Part shown: piece after piece, positions 1 to 6,593 of the stretch
How positions within the stretch are numbered: position 1 is the first letter of the stretch
Layout: the number at the start of each line of letters is the position of its first letter
Source: Candidatus Dormiibacterota bacterium
GTDB taxonomy: Bacteria; Chloroflexota; Dormibacteria; UBA8260; Bog-877
Length of the DNA: 8,168 bases
Assembly (NCBI GenBank): GCA_003164475.1
Contig: PLTL01000147.1
Location: forward strand, 1-8,168
Direction: 5' to 3'
Translations under genes and position numbers: made by a program
Notes under the pieces: generated by a model
Told to the model about the DNA's origin: nothing
The model's database searches: none
The model's input: only the letters and a program-made list of their open reading frames with translations

Positions 1-855
1 CTGTGGGTCGGTAGCCGGTTCACCGCGGCCGCGTTCCGCGGCCACACGGACAAACCCATCCATGTGATGCCGGTTCCTATCGAGACCACGCCCGACCCGC
101 GACTGAGCCGCGCCGACTTCGGGCTCCCCGAGGCTGTCTGCCTGTTCCTCTTCCACTTCGACGCCACCTCGTCGCCGGCCCGAAAGAATCCCTGGGCAGT
201 CCTTCGCGCCTTCGGCCGTGCCTTCGACCCCTGGGAGCGCCAGGGCACGGCAAGGCTCGTGATCAAGGCTTTGAACCTTCGCAGGCTCCCAAAGGTTCGG
301 GAGCGGCTGACCCGCGAGGTCACGAACCTCGGTGGGATCGTGATCGAAGAGAGCCTGACCCGATCGGAGATGGATGCGCTGCTGAGCCTCTGCGACGTCT
401 ACGTCTCGCTCCACCGCTCCGAGGGTTTCGGCATGGGGATGGCCGAAGCAATGCTGCTAGGTCTTCCCGTGGTGGCGACAGGTTACTCGGGGAACATGGA
501 GTTCATGACCCAGGCCACTAGCTGCCTGACCGGCTACCGGCTGCGACCCGTCGATGAGACCGATCTCCTAGACCAGCCGGGACTCGACGCGGTGTACGAG
601 CTGGGCCAGCTCTGGGCCGAACCCGACGTCGGTCGCGCGGCAACTTGGATGCGCTGGCTTTATGAGAACCCGGCGGCGAGGCGACGGATCGGAGCCGCGG
701 CCTCGGCGACCATCCGTAGGCGCTACAGCCCCGCAGCGGCCGGAGCGGCAATGACCGCCCGCTTGGTTGAGCTCTCGGAGGGACTTCCCCTCGATGCGCT
801 GCCGTGGGGGCGGCGCGGTGCGGACGTCACCCTCTCGGGAACTGGTGGGCGGTGA
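1..855 (+). CDS. GT4-family glycosyltransferase, 5' end outside the window
   Basis: The reading frame is open from base 1, so only the C-terminal 284 residues are present; the Met codon at 67 is internal because matching family sequence (the stretch ending in DKPIHVMPVPIE) lies before it. The protein transfers a sugar from a nucleotide-sugar donor and should act in the cytoplasm or at the inner membrane face. The visible part is the donor-binding Rossmann half. It has the segment with FHFDATSS and RKNP (window codons about 50-62), the GT4 E-x7-E motif in EGFGMGMAE (codons 141-149), and GYSGNMEFM (codons 161-169), which is typical of one GT4 subgroup. A WAEPD motif and an Arg/Ala-rich C-terminal helix follow. 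The stop is 61 bases before the next gene, on the same strand, suggesting an operon for surface glycan assembly. Family assignment is firm; donor and acceptor are unknown. Confidence 0.9.
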   Translation: MWVGSRFTAAAFRGHTDKPIHVMPVPIETTPDPRLSRADFGLPEAVCLFLFHFDATSSPARKNPWAVLRAFGRAFDPWERQGTARLVIKALNLRRLPKVRERLTREVTNLGGIVIEESLTRSEMDALLSLCDVYVSLHRSEGFGMGMAEAMLLGLPVVATGYSGNMEFMTQATSCLTGYRLRPVDETDLLDQPGLDAVYELGQLWAEPDVGRAATWMRWLYENPAARRRIGAAASATIRRRYSPAAAGAAMTARLVELSEGLPLDALPWGRRGADVTLSGTGGR

Positions 856-905
856 TAGTTCCTCGCCGTCACCGACGCGTCTTTCGGCGTGGCGGCCGGG
901 TAGAC

Positions 906-913
906 GGGGGGGA
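906..913 (+). promoter_or_regulatory. Shine-Dalgarno-like G run setting the start at 917
   Basis: A run of seven G followed by A lies just before the ATG at 917 and resembles a GGGGGA ribosome binding site. It supports the start at 917 over an open extension to a TTG at 767, which would overlap the upstream gene by almost 90 bases and add an Arg/Ser/Gly-rich, non-family-like N-terminus. The spacing (about 3 bases after the A) is short, so this is moderate support only. Confidence 0.45.
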
Positions 914-916
914 CCG

Positions 917-2764
917 ATGACCGCAGCGACTGGCGGTGGCGAGGTGGCGGGGACAGGGGCCGAGACGGGTGTGGGACCGCACGGGATGGTCGCCGCGTGG
1001 CTGCGGCGTCTCCGCATCCCACGGCCCGGAACGCGGCTGTGGTCCTTCGGAGCATACGTTCTGGTCGCGCTGGCTCTGACGTTTCCCGCATGGCGCAATC
1101 CGACCATGGAGTGGCCTGGGTTTGCGGGCGATCCTATGCTCTCGATGTCTTTCCTCGGCTGGTTCCCATTCGCCCTGAGCCACGGCCTGAATCCCTTACA
1201 CCAGAGCTACGTGAACCTGCCGATGGGATCGAACGTGATGTGGAACACCAGCATCCCCCTGTCAGGACTGGCGATGTCGCCCGTCACCGCGTTCTTCGGG
1301 GTCGTCGTCTCCTATAACGCGGCCCTCGTCCTGGGACTCGCGCTCGACGGCTGGTGCACGTTCCTATGGCTGCGCCGTCACGTCCGGCACATGACGGCGG
1401 CCTGGCTCGGCGGCCTGCTTGTGGTTCTTGGTCCGTTTGCCACGAGCCAGGCTCTCGCCCACCTCCAACTACTTCTCTTCTTCCCGGTGCCACTTCTATT
1501 CATCGCCACCGAGACAGTGATCCGGCACCCCGACCACCGCAACCTCCGCTGGGGCGCCGTCATCGGCCTGCTGGCCGCCGCGCAGATACTTCTCAGTGAG
1601 GAGAGCCTGGCCCTCTGCCTGGTCGTGGTGGGTACCACCATCGTGATCGCCGCCCTGCTGTTCCCTCGGAGCGTGAGGGAGCGCGTCATTCCCCTGGCCA
1701 AGACGCTCGGGGTGGCCGTGCTGCTGTTCGTGGTGATCGCCGGGGTCCCCCTCGCCTATCAGCTTCTCGGGCCGGGGCGGATTACCGGGCTGATCCAGAC
1801 GCCGAACGAGTACGTGACCGATGCTATCAACCTCGTCGTACCCAACGGGCTCACCAGCCTGAACCCTCCGTTCACCATCGGTCTGGTCAGCCATTGGACC
1901 GCCGGAGAGCTCGAGTCCGACTCGTACATCGGCATACCCCTGCTCCTTCTCAGCCTGTGGGCCTTCCTGCGATGGCGCAGGGACCGCTGGATGGTCATCG
2001 TGGGCTGCGGAACGGCCGCCGCCCTGGTGTGGAGCCTCGGCCCGTTTCTCCATATCGACGGCGTGACCCATCACCTGCTTCCACTCCCGGGACGTCTGCT
2101 GATCTATATTCCGATGCTGGCGAACCTCCTCCCCTCCCGGTTCGCGCTCTTCACGGAGCTCGGCCTGTCGGCCGTGGTCGCCGTCGTCACCGATCGGGTG
2201 GTGCTCCAGGGCCGGTGGCGTGGGCGTCTCGCCGGCGGCGCCGCCATTGTCCTGGTTGGCGTCACTCTGGCGCCACAGATGCCGATGCGGACGTGGACGG
2301 CCCTCACCCCGCGCTACTTCCTCCCCGGTGGCGACATCTCCAGTGTCCCGGCCGGGTCCGTGGCGTTGGTCGTGCCCTACGGGGATGGCAGCGGGTACTC
2401 GATGGAGCCGACACTCTGGCAGGCGCAGTCGGACTTCCAGGTGCGGATGGTATCGGCCGCGATGTACACAGAGGGCCCTGGAGGCGTGGTGTGGGCCGGA
2501 GACGAAGGGACCGCTCTCAGCTGCGCGTTGCACGCCATTCAAACGACATCTCTGATCAAGTGGTGCGGCCCCAGCTTCACCAGCGTCATCAAGGCCGCGC
2601 GTGGCGCCTTGAAGGAGATGGACGTCAGCGTGATCGTCATGGGTCCGATGGCCTACGGCCTCGAGCCAGCAGTGCAGAAGCCGATGGAGAACTTCCTCAT
2701 CCAGTTGGCAGGGGCTCAACCGCGTCACGACCAGGGCGCGCTGGTGTGGAGCTACCCTGGGTAG
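917..2764 (+). CDS. polytopic membrane protein resembling GT-C glycosyltransferases
   Basis: This 615-residue protein has a short hydrophilic N-terminus, a first membrane segment (about residues 43-57, LWSFGAYVLVALALTF) and about ten further hydrophobic segments up to about residue 455. A soluble, probably extracytoplasmic, C-terminal part of roughly 150 residues follows. After the first membrane segment comes a loop with an Asp (GFAGDPMLSMSF). Acidic residues in this loop are typical of GT-C enzymes, which take sugars from polyprenyl-phosphate donors outside the membrane. The stretch with HGLNPLHQSYVNLP, the PVTAFFG / VSYN region and an LLSEESL segment are recognisable from uncharacterised actinobacterial membrane proteins in glycan clusters. 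It lies between glycosyltransferase genes on the same strand. Membrane location is clear from sequence; GT-C activity is inferred from architecture. Its closest relatives have no assigned function that I know of. Confidence 0.85.
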   Translation: MTAATGGGEVAGTGAETGVGPHGMVAAWLRRLRIPRPGTRLWSFGAYVLVALALTFPAWRNPTMEWPGFAGDPMLSMSFLGWFPFALSHGLNPLHQSYVNLPMGSNVMWNTSIPLSGLAMSPVTAFFGVVVSYNAALVLGLALDGWCTFLWLRRHVRHMTAAWLGGLLVVLGPFATSQALAHLQLLLFFPVPLLFIATETVIRHPDHRNLRWGAVIGLLAAAQILLSEESLALCLVVVGTTIVIAALLFPRSVRERVIPLAKTLGVAVLLFVVIAGVPLAYQLLGPGRITGLIQTPNEYVTDAINLVVPNGLTSLNPPFTIGLVSHWTAGELESDSYIGIPLLLLSLWAFLRWRRDRWMVIVGCGTAAALVWSLGPFLHIDGVTHHLLPLPGRLLIYIPMLANLLPSRFALFTELGLSAVVAVVTDRVVLQGRWRGRLAGGAAIVLVGVTLAPQMPMRTWTALTPRYFLPGGDISSVPAGSVALVVPYGDGSGYSMEPTLWQAQSDFQVRMVSAAMYTEGPGGVVWAGDEGTALSCALHAIQTTSLIKWCGPSFTSVIKAARGALKEMDVSVIVMGPMAYGLEPAVQKPMENFLIQLAGAQPRHDQGALVWSYPG

Positions 2765-2907
2765 CCCATCCAAACTCGGTCGCCCAATGCAGAAACGCTC
2801 CCTGACGGACTCTGCTGAGTTCGGCGGTCAAACATGATCCCGGGCCTCTCCCGTATCATCCGCGATGACCCCTTCTGGGAGGCCATGCCCACCCTAGGTC
2901 GGAGTGG

Positions 2908-4326
2908 ATGATGAGCGGTCCGATCAGGCCCAAGCTGTTGTCGACCAAAGTCGAGGCGCCCGCGATTGAGCCGATGCGGCCGGAGGCGCGGCCCACTGGT
3001 ATTGGCCGGCGCGGCCGGCGGAGACAAACCCTTCTGTCTTCGCCCGCAGGGAGCAAACCCTCCGTCAGGCGTCGGGTAGATGCCCGTCTGCAGGCTGCCC
3101 TCGACGCGGCGGTGAAGAGGCGACCTTGCCCGGATGGCACAGACGGATCCGAAGTCGCGGCGCTCTGGGTGTCGGACGCGTCCAGAGCGGCACTGGATCC
3201 TCCGGATCGGGTCGACCGGCTCGACCTGGGGGCGGTCAACCTCAGCCGGGAGCGGGGGGGGTCGGTCACTGAAGCCGCTGTTCCCGTGTGCGTCCTCGAC
3301 GACGTGCTTGAGCATGTCGGTGACCCCGGCTCCCTTCTTGCCTGGGCTTACCACCGGCTGCAGCCCGGCGGGCGCTTGGCTCTCACCGTTCACGACGTTC
3401 GAGCCGCGGGGCCACGCAAACTCCGGGCCCTCGCGGCTGCAGAGCCTGGCATCCTCCTCTTCCCTGGAGAGACGCTCCAGGGTCTGCTCTTCCGGGAGGG
3501 CTTCGAGCAGCCGCGACTCCGCCGCTGCGGAACCGACCTCGTCGTCACCGCACATCGCAGTTCACTGCCCCCACCGACACAGCGCGCCCAGCGCCTGTCG
3601 GTGGTCGTTCCCGCCTACAACGAGATCCGGACCTTCGATACGACCATGACCCTCCTTCTCCAGAAAGAGATTCCCGGCATCGACATAGAGGTCATCGTCG
3701 TCGAGAGCAACTCCACCGACGGTACACGCGAGAGGACCCTCTCGTACTCGGAGCACCCCCGGGTCAGCGTGATCCTGGAGGATCGGCCGAGAGGCAAGGG
3801 CCACGCTGTCCGCGCCGGTCTGGAACTCGCACGCGGCGACTTCGTGCTGATCCAGGACGCAGACACGGAGTACGACATCGACGATTACGACGCTTTGCTG
3901 GAGCCGCTTCGAGCCGGCGAGGTGGGTTTTGTGCTGGGAATTCGCATGAGCCCAGAAGGCTCCTGGGGCGTGAGAGACTTTGGCCAGCACGGCGTGGTCA
4001 GCCGCGTGATGAACGTCGGTCACTTCATCTTCCTGTTCCTCTTCAACACCGTCTACGGGCAGCGCCTCAATGATCCGTTCACGATGTTCAAGGTCATGCG
4101 CCGCGACTGCCTCTACGGGCTCTCGTTTGAATGCAACCGTTTCGACTTCGATTGGGAGCTTGTGGCCAAGCTTGTGCGTGCCGGCTACCTCCCACGCGAG
4201 ATCCCGGTGACCTATCGGTCGCGCTCCTTCAGCGAGGGCAAGAAGATCGCCTTCGTCAGGGATCCGCTGACGTGGCTGAAAGCCTGCTTCAAGTACCGTT
4301 TCGTGGAGCTATACTCAGACCGCTGA
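2908..4326 (+). CDS. degenerate methyltransferase domain fused to a GT2 glycosyltransferase
   Basis: The protein has 472 residues. Residues 1 to about 60 are basic and of low complexity. About residues 85-220 look like the second half of a class I SAM methyltransferase: LDDVLEHVGDP (130-140) is the post-motif-II region, LQPGGRLALTV (about 150-160) is the usual strand, and a FPGETLQGLLFREGF helix follows. A glycine-rich SAM-binding motif I is not visible, so methyl transfer is doubtful. About residues 230-470 are a GT2 domain: LSVVVPAYNE start, VESNSTDGT, a DAD metal/nucleotide-binding motif (317-319), then NDPFTMFKVMRRD (from 388), FDFDWELV and SRSFSEGKK. These match the dolichyl-phosphate-mannose synthase-like group, which charges polyprenyl phosphate with a sugar. 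That would suit the neighbouring GT-C-like protein. No C-terminal membrane helices are seen. The start at 2908 is uncertain; the true start may be further in. Confidence 0.85.
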   Translation: MMSGPIRPKLLSTKVEAPAIEPMRPEARPTGIGRRGRRRQTLLSSPAGSKPSVRRRVDARLQAALDAAVKRRPCPDGTDGSEVAALWVSDASRAALDPPDRVDRLDLGAVNLSRERGGSVTEAAVPVCVLDDVLEHVGDPGSLLAWAYHRLQPGGRLALTVHDVRAAGPRKLRALAAAEPGILLFPGETLQGLLFREGFEQPRLRRCGTDLVVTAHRSSLPPPTQRAQRLSVVVPAYNEIRTFDTTMTLLLQKEIPGIDIEVIVVESNSTDGTRERTLSYSEHPRVSVILEDRPRGKGHAVRAGLELARGDFVLIQDADTEYDIDDYDALLEPLRAGEVGFVLGIRMSPEGSWGVRDFGQHGVVSRVMNVGHFIFLFLFNTVYGQRLNDPFTMFKVMRRDCLYGLSFECNRFDFDWELVAKLVRAGYLPREIPVTYRSRSFSEGKKIAFVRDPLTWLKACFKYRFVELYSDR

Positions 4327-4386
4327 CCCGCGGCGTGCTGCGTCGCCCCGAGGGCGGATGGGTTATCGTTCTCTCATGGGACGACC

Positions 4387-5274
4387 ATGAGGAACTGTCC
4401 TCTTTGCGGCGAGAGGCCACAGTTGGTTTCGTCACTACGCTCGCCCTTCTCTTCAGTGACTTTCCAGCTTGGTATGTGCGAACCGTGCCAATTGGGTCTT
4501 GTACTTGATCCGCGGACTGATTTTCCCGATCTCTACGGGGCCGAGTACTACGAAGGCAAAGGGGCGGATCCTACGGTCGACTATGTGGGAGATGAGAGGC
4601 CAGGATCCACCCGTGAACTTGAGTGGAACGGCATCATGCGAACGGTGGGTGACATCGTGAAATGTCGCCAACCACACGCAAATTCGTGGAGACTCCTGGA
4701 TTGGGGCGCCGGGTTAGGGGGTCTGGTGCGGACTGCGAGGGAACTCGGAATCGAAGCTGACGGCCTGGACGAGGGATACGCCGCCACCGTACTGGCTGCC
4801 AAGGGGCTGCTGGCGCCCCCGCTGTCTGAACTTCGTGAGCGCTATGACGTTATCACGGCGATTGAAGTTGTCGAGCACCTGACGAACCCGTTGCCAGTGC
4901 TGCGGTCGATAGCCAACTGCCTGAAGCCGGGCGGCTTCCTGTACATCACCACCGGCAACCTGGCGAAGGCCCGGGGGCCTCTTGATCGATGGTACTACGC
5001 CCAAATCCCGGATGTCCATGTCACCTTCTGGTCGCCTCAATCATGGGCCAAGGCACTTGGCAAGGCTGGGCTGGAGGCGGCCCCTCTGCCACTCACCCGC
5101 GTCGATGCGCGCATTGTCCAGTACAAGATCATTAAGGCACTGCCGAGGTTCCGTCGTCCTCTGGTCGCTTCGGTACCTGCGTGGAGGGCAGTAACACGCA
5201 TTTTCGATGGGATCTACGGGATCTCAGCGTTTTCCATAGGGGTAAAGCCTCTGGAATCAGCGGGCCTTGTCTGA
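4387..5274 (+). CDS. class I SAM-dependent methyltransferase with N-terminal zinc ribbon
   Basis: This 295-residue enzyme begins with a CPLC (Cys4, Cys7) and CEPC (Cys31, Cys34) pair that should bind zinc, followed by GLVLDPR and a LYGAEYYEGKG segment typical of this group. The SAM-binding motif I is LLDWGAGLGG (Asp105). YDVITAIEVVEHL (about 153-165) and LKPGGFLYITTGN (from 179) are the later methyltransferase strands. The domain order resembles sugar C-methyltransferases of the TylC3/NovU kind. Those are usually about 400 residues with an extra C-terminal domain, which is absent here. The substrate, perhaps a nucleotide sugar or a lipid-linked glycan, is inferred from context. The ATG at 4387 is preceded by GGGA at 4378 and places the zinc ribbon at the very start, as in relatives. 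The gene follows the GT2 fusion by 60 bases. It ends at a natural-looking C-terminus 28 bases before the IS remnant, so it appears intact. Confidence 0.88.
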   Translation: MRNCPLCGERPQLVSSLRSPFSSVTFQLGMCEPCQLGLVLDPRTDFPDLYGAEYYEGKGADPTVDYVGDERPGSTRELEWNGIMRTVGDIVKCRQPHANSWRLLDWGAGLGGLVRTARELGIEADGLDEGYAATVLAAKGLLAPPLSELRERYDVITAIEVVEHLTNPLPVLRSIANCLKPGGFLYITTGNLAKARGPLDRWYYAQIPDVHVTFWSPQSWAKALGKAGLEAAPLPLTRVDARIVQYKIIKALPRFRRPLVASVPAWRAVTRIFDGIYGISAFSIGVKPLESAGLV

Positions 5275-5302
5275 GACGGGCCAGAACCACTCATCGAAAT
5301 AG

Positions 5303-5325
5303 GGCTTTTCGTCCCTTTCCGGAGG
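5303..5325. repeat. putative ISL3 terminal inverted repeat, single surviving copy
   Basis: GGCTTTTCGTCC lies directly outside the transposase stop codon, at the distance usual for ISL3 elements. Its GG-C-TTTTCG start resembles the ends of IS31831-like elements. No matching inverted copy exists in the window, consistent with loss of the opposite end. The exact boundary could be off by one or two bases. Confidence 0.45.
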
Positions 5326-5495
5326 TCATGAGCGGCCGGGGAGAGGCGGGCAGTAGCCGCGCCGAGGCTGAGCATGGCGAGGGCGATGAATGCGTCCGCG
5401 GAGCGGAAGCCGAAGGCGATCCGGGTGAGCAGGCGCAGCCGGGTGTTGATCGCCTCGACCCGTGCGTTGGAGAGGTCGTGACGGAGGGCTGCGTC
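5326..5495 (-). pseudogene. ISL3-family transposase, C-terminal fragment with a frameshift
   Basis: Read on the minus strand from 5495 downward, the frame gives ALRHDLSNARVEAINTRLRL, then TRIAFGFRSADAFIALAML. This is the conserved C-terminal end of ISL3 (IS1096/IS31831-like) DDE transposases, including the Glu-containing segment and the following helix. Family members normally finish with a GGYCPPLPGR-like ending. That ending is present (YCPPLPGRS, stop at 5326-5328) but in another frame. The shift lies at 5359-5360, where two extra bases, or one missing base, separate the two glycines. About the last 55 residues remain of a protein normally over 400 long. It is inactive. This strand and frame explain 5330-5495 far better than the long plus-strand frame that runs through the region. 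Confidence 0.8.
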
Positions 5496-5551
5496 GTGCC
5501 GGTGAGACCGTCGAGGTGCGTTCCCTCGCCGACTACGAGGTGGCGATATGA
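5492..5551 (+). pseudogene. C-terminal scrap of an IS21-type transposase (IstA)
   Basis: The plus-strand frame RRAGETVEVRSLADYEVAI ends in a TGA at 5549-5551 that overlaps the ATG of istB (ATGA, 5548-5551). IS21 elements carry istA directly before istB with just such an overlap, and a short ending in SLADYE resembles actinobacterial IstA C-termini. Upstream of about 5492 this frame loses any resemblance and enters the ISL3 remnant. Only about 19 codons survive. The identity rests mainly on position and the overlap, because so short a piece is hard to prove. Confidence 0.5.
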
Positions 5552-6368
5552 GCCCCGCCGCGGCACGATCGACACCGGCCTCCAGTACCCCGGAGCCGAG
5601 CTCCTACCAGCGGCTCCGCAGCACCTTGCCTACCTGCAGATGTCGGCCGCCGCTGAGCACCTGGCCGCCGAGTTGGACCGCGGGATCAAGGAGAAGCTCT
5701 CCGCCACCCAGGTCCTGGAACAGCTCCTCGCCATCGAGGTCGAGGCAACTCGCCAGCGGCGGCAGCGGAGCCGCCTGCGCTTCGCCCGCTACCCGGTGCA
5801 CAAGACCCTCGCCGAGTTCGACCTCGACTTCCAGCCCGGCATCGACCGCAAGGTGGTGGCCGAGCTCTCGACCCTGCGTTTCGTCGAGGAGAAGCGCAAC
5901 GTCATCCTCCTGTCACCGCCCGGGGTGGGCAAGTCCCACCTGGCGATCGCCCTGGGCATTGCCGCCACCGACGCCGGCTACCCCACCTACTTCACCGTCG
6001 CCGCGGACATGGTGGCCGCGCTCCAGGCCGCCCAACTCGAGGGCACCGCCGCCCCCAAGTTGCGCACCTACTTGAGCCCCTCAGTCCTGGTCATCGACGA
6101 GCTCGGTTACCTGCCCCTCGACCAAGCCTCGGCCAACTGGATCTTCCAGGTGGTCAGCCGCCGCTACGACCGGGGCTCGATCATCCTCACCTCCAATCGC
6201 GGCTTCGGCGACTGGAACCAGGTCTTCGCCGACCCGGTGGTGGCCTTCGCGATCGTCGACCGGCTGCTCCACACCGCCCCCGTGTTCAACATCCGCGGCG
6301 CCAGCTACCGGATGCGCGCCTACACCGCCCAACAGAGGCTCAAGGGAGGCAGTGCTATGGTTGGCTGA
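5548..6368 (+). pseudogene. istB: IS21 ATPase IstB, with a 1-base frameshift near its start
   Basis: IstB is the AAA+ ATPase that helps IstA choose and activate target DNA. The expected start is the ATG at 5548, overlapping the istA stop. This frame gives SSYQRLRS up to 5622, and family sequence then continues as HLAYLQMSAAAEHLA in the next frame. One base is missing at about 5622: the C there serves both AGC and CAC, and the 821-base span is one short of a multiple of three. The rest is intact: EKLSATQVLEQLLAIEVEA helix, Walker A SPPGVGKSH (5913-5939, Ser at the usual first Gly), Walker B VLVIDELGYLPL, the Asn-Arg sensor in ILTSNRGF, and the RLLH...YRMR tail. The repaired length of 273 residues is normal. 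A shortened product could start at the ATG at 5640 (242 residues). The apparent long frame from 5181 is a chance read-through of the ISL3 remnant. Confidence 0.85.
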
Positions 6369-6378
6369 GCCCCGATAC

Positions 6379-6420
6379 CTGTGCACTATTCGTGATCATC
6401 TCTGTGCACTTTTCGCGGTC
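6379..6420 (+). repeat. two direct repeats in the IS21 right end
   Basis: CTGTGCACTATTCGTGATC at 6379-6397 and CTGTGCACTTTTCGCGGTC at 6402-6420 are direct repeats offset by 23 bases, matching at 15 of 19 positions. IS21-type ends carry several such copies, which are thought to be binding sites for the IstA transposase. They lie right after the istB stop and just inside the proposed end at 6427. No further copy is visible on the left side of the remnant. Confidence 0.75.
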
Positions 6421-6427
6421 CCCTACA

Positions 6428-6593
6428 CCGTTGGACTATCCGGACGATCCCGAGATGCCGGCTCCTGGGCTCCCGGGGTGGTCGGCCATGACTGACAAAC
6501 CGGTAGTCCCATTTCGGTGGCAACACAACCGCCCAGCTGGTCCCATGCTCGTGGTAGGCGACACCTGAAGCCCGTCGTCTGCCCGCCGACATA
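6428..6593. other. spacer between the IS21 end and the truncated membrane gene
   Basis: This stretch of 166 bases has no gene I can support. A short minus-strand frame crosses it and also runs into the IS21 end, which argues against it being real. No terminator hairpin, tRNA or convincing promoter was seen. It probably contains the original insertion target and decayed flanking sequence. Confidence 0.5.

Larger units (their letters stand above)
5303..5495 (-). mobile_element. 3'-end remnant of an ISL3-family insertion sequence
   Basis: This is the tail of an ISL3-type element lying on the minus strand. It comprises the C-terminal transposase coding remnant plus about 23 bases of end sequence. 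The outer edge is placed at 5303, where the plus strand reads GGCTTTTCG; known ISL3-family inverted repeats such as that of IS31831 begin with a similar GGCTCTTC. The inner edge, about 5490-5497, is where transposase similarity stops and IS21-like sequence on the other strand begins. The other end of the element and most of its transposase are missing, so it is immobile and target duplications cannot be judged. Confidence 0.7.
5492..6427 (+). mobile_element. IS21-family remnant, left end and most of istA deleted
   Basis: The remnant consists of the end of istA, a full-length but frameshifted istB and the right terminus with two repeats. The right boundary is proposed at 6427, where the sequence ...CCCCTACA ends in CA, as IS21 termini do. 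The left terminus, expected as an inverted copy starting TGTAGGGG, is not found in the window. The element lacks its catalytic transposase and cannot transpose by itself. Its left side is replaced by the ISL3 fragment, so the pair records a deletion or recombination between two elements. Confidence 0.75.

Noticed and set aside
767..916. Earlier TTG start for the membrane protein
   Set aside because: It would overlap the GT4 gene heavily and add 50 residues without family resemblance. The ATG at 917 has a G-rich ribosome site.
1496..2773. Long minus-strand open frame of 425 codons opposite the membrane protein gene
   Set aside because: It is rich in His, Gly, Arg and Pro with no domain motifs, typical of a shadow in high-GC DNA. 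The plus-strand frame has clear membrane segments.
1894..2805. Plus-strand 303-codon frame inside the membrane protein gene
   Set aside because: Arg/Pro-rich composition and no start signal; a frame shadow of the membrane protein gene.
3004..3021. GC-rich palindromic stretch (GGCCGGCGCGGCCGGC) as a possible terminator or operator
   Set aside because: It lies inside a coding frame, has no U-run after it, and such palindromes are common by chance in high-GC DNA.
2752..3555. Minus-strand 267-codon frame opposite the GT2 fusion gene
   Set aside because: No recognisable domain, and the opposite strand carries clear methyltransferase and GT2 motifs.
5181..5547. N-terminal extension of the istB frame starting inside the methyltransferase gene
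   Set aside because: It overlaps the methyltransferase in another frame and runs antisense through the ISL3 remnant. Its sequence matches nothing expected for IstB.
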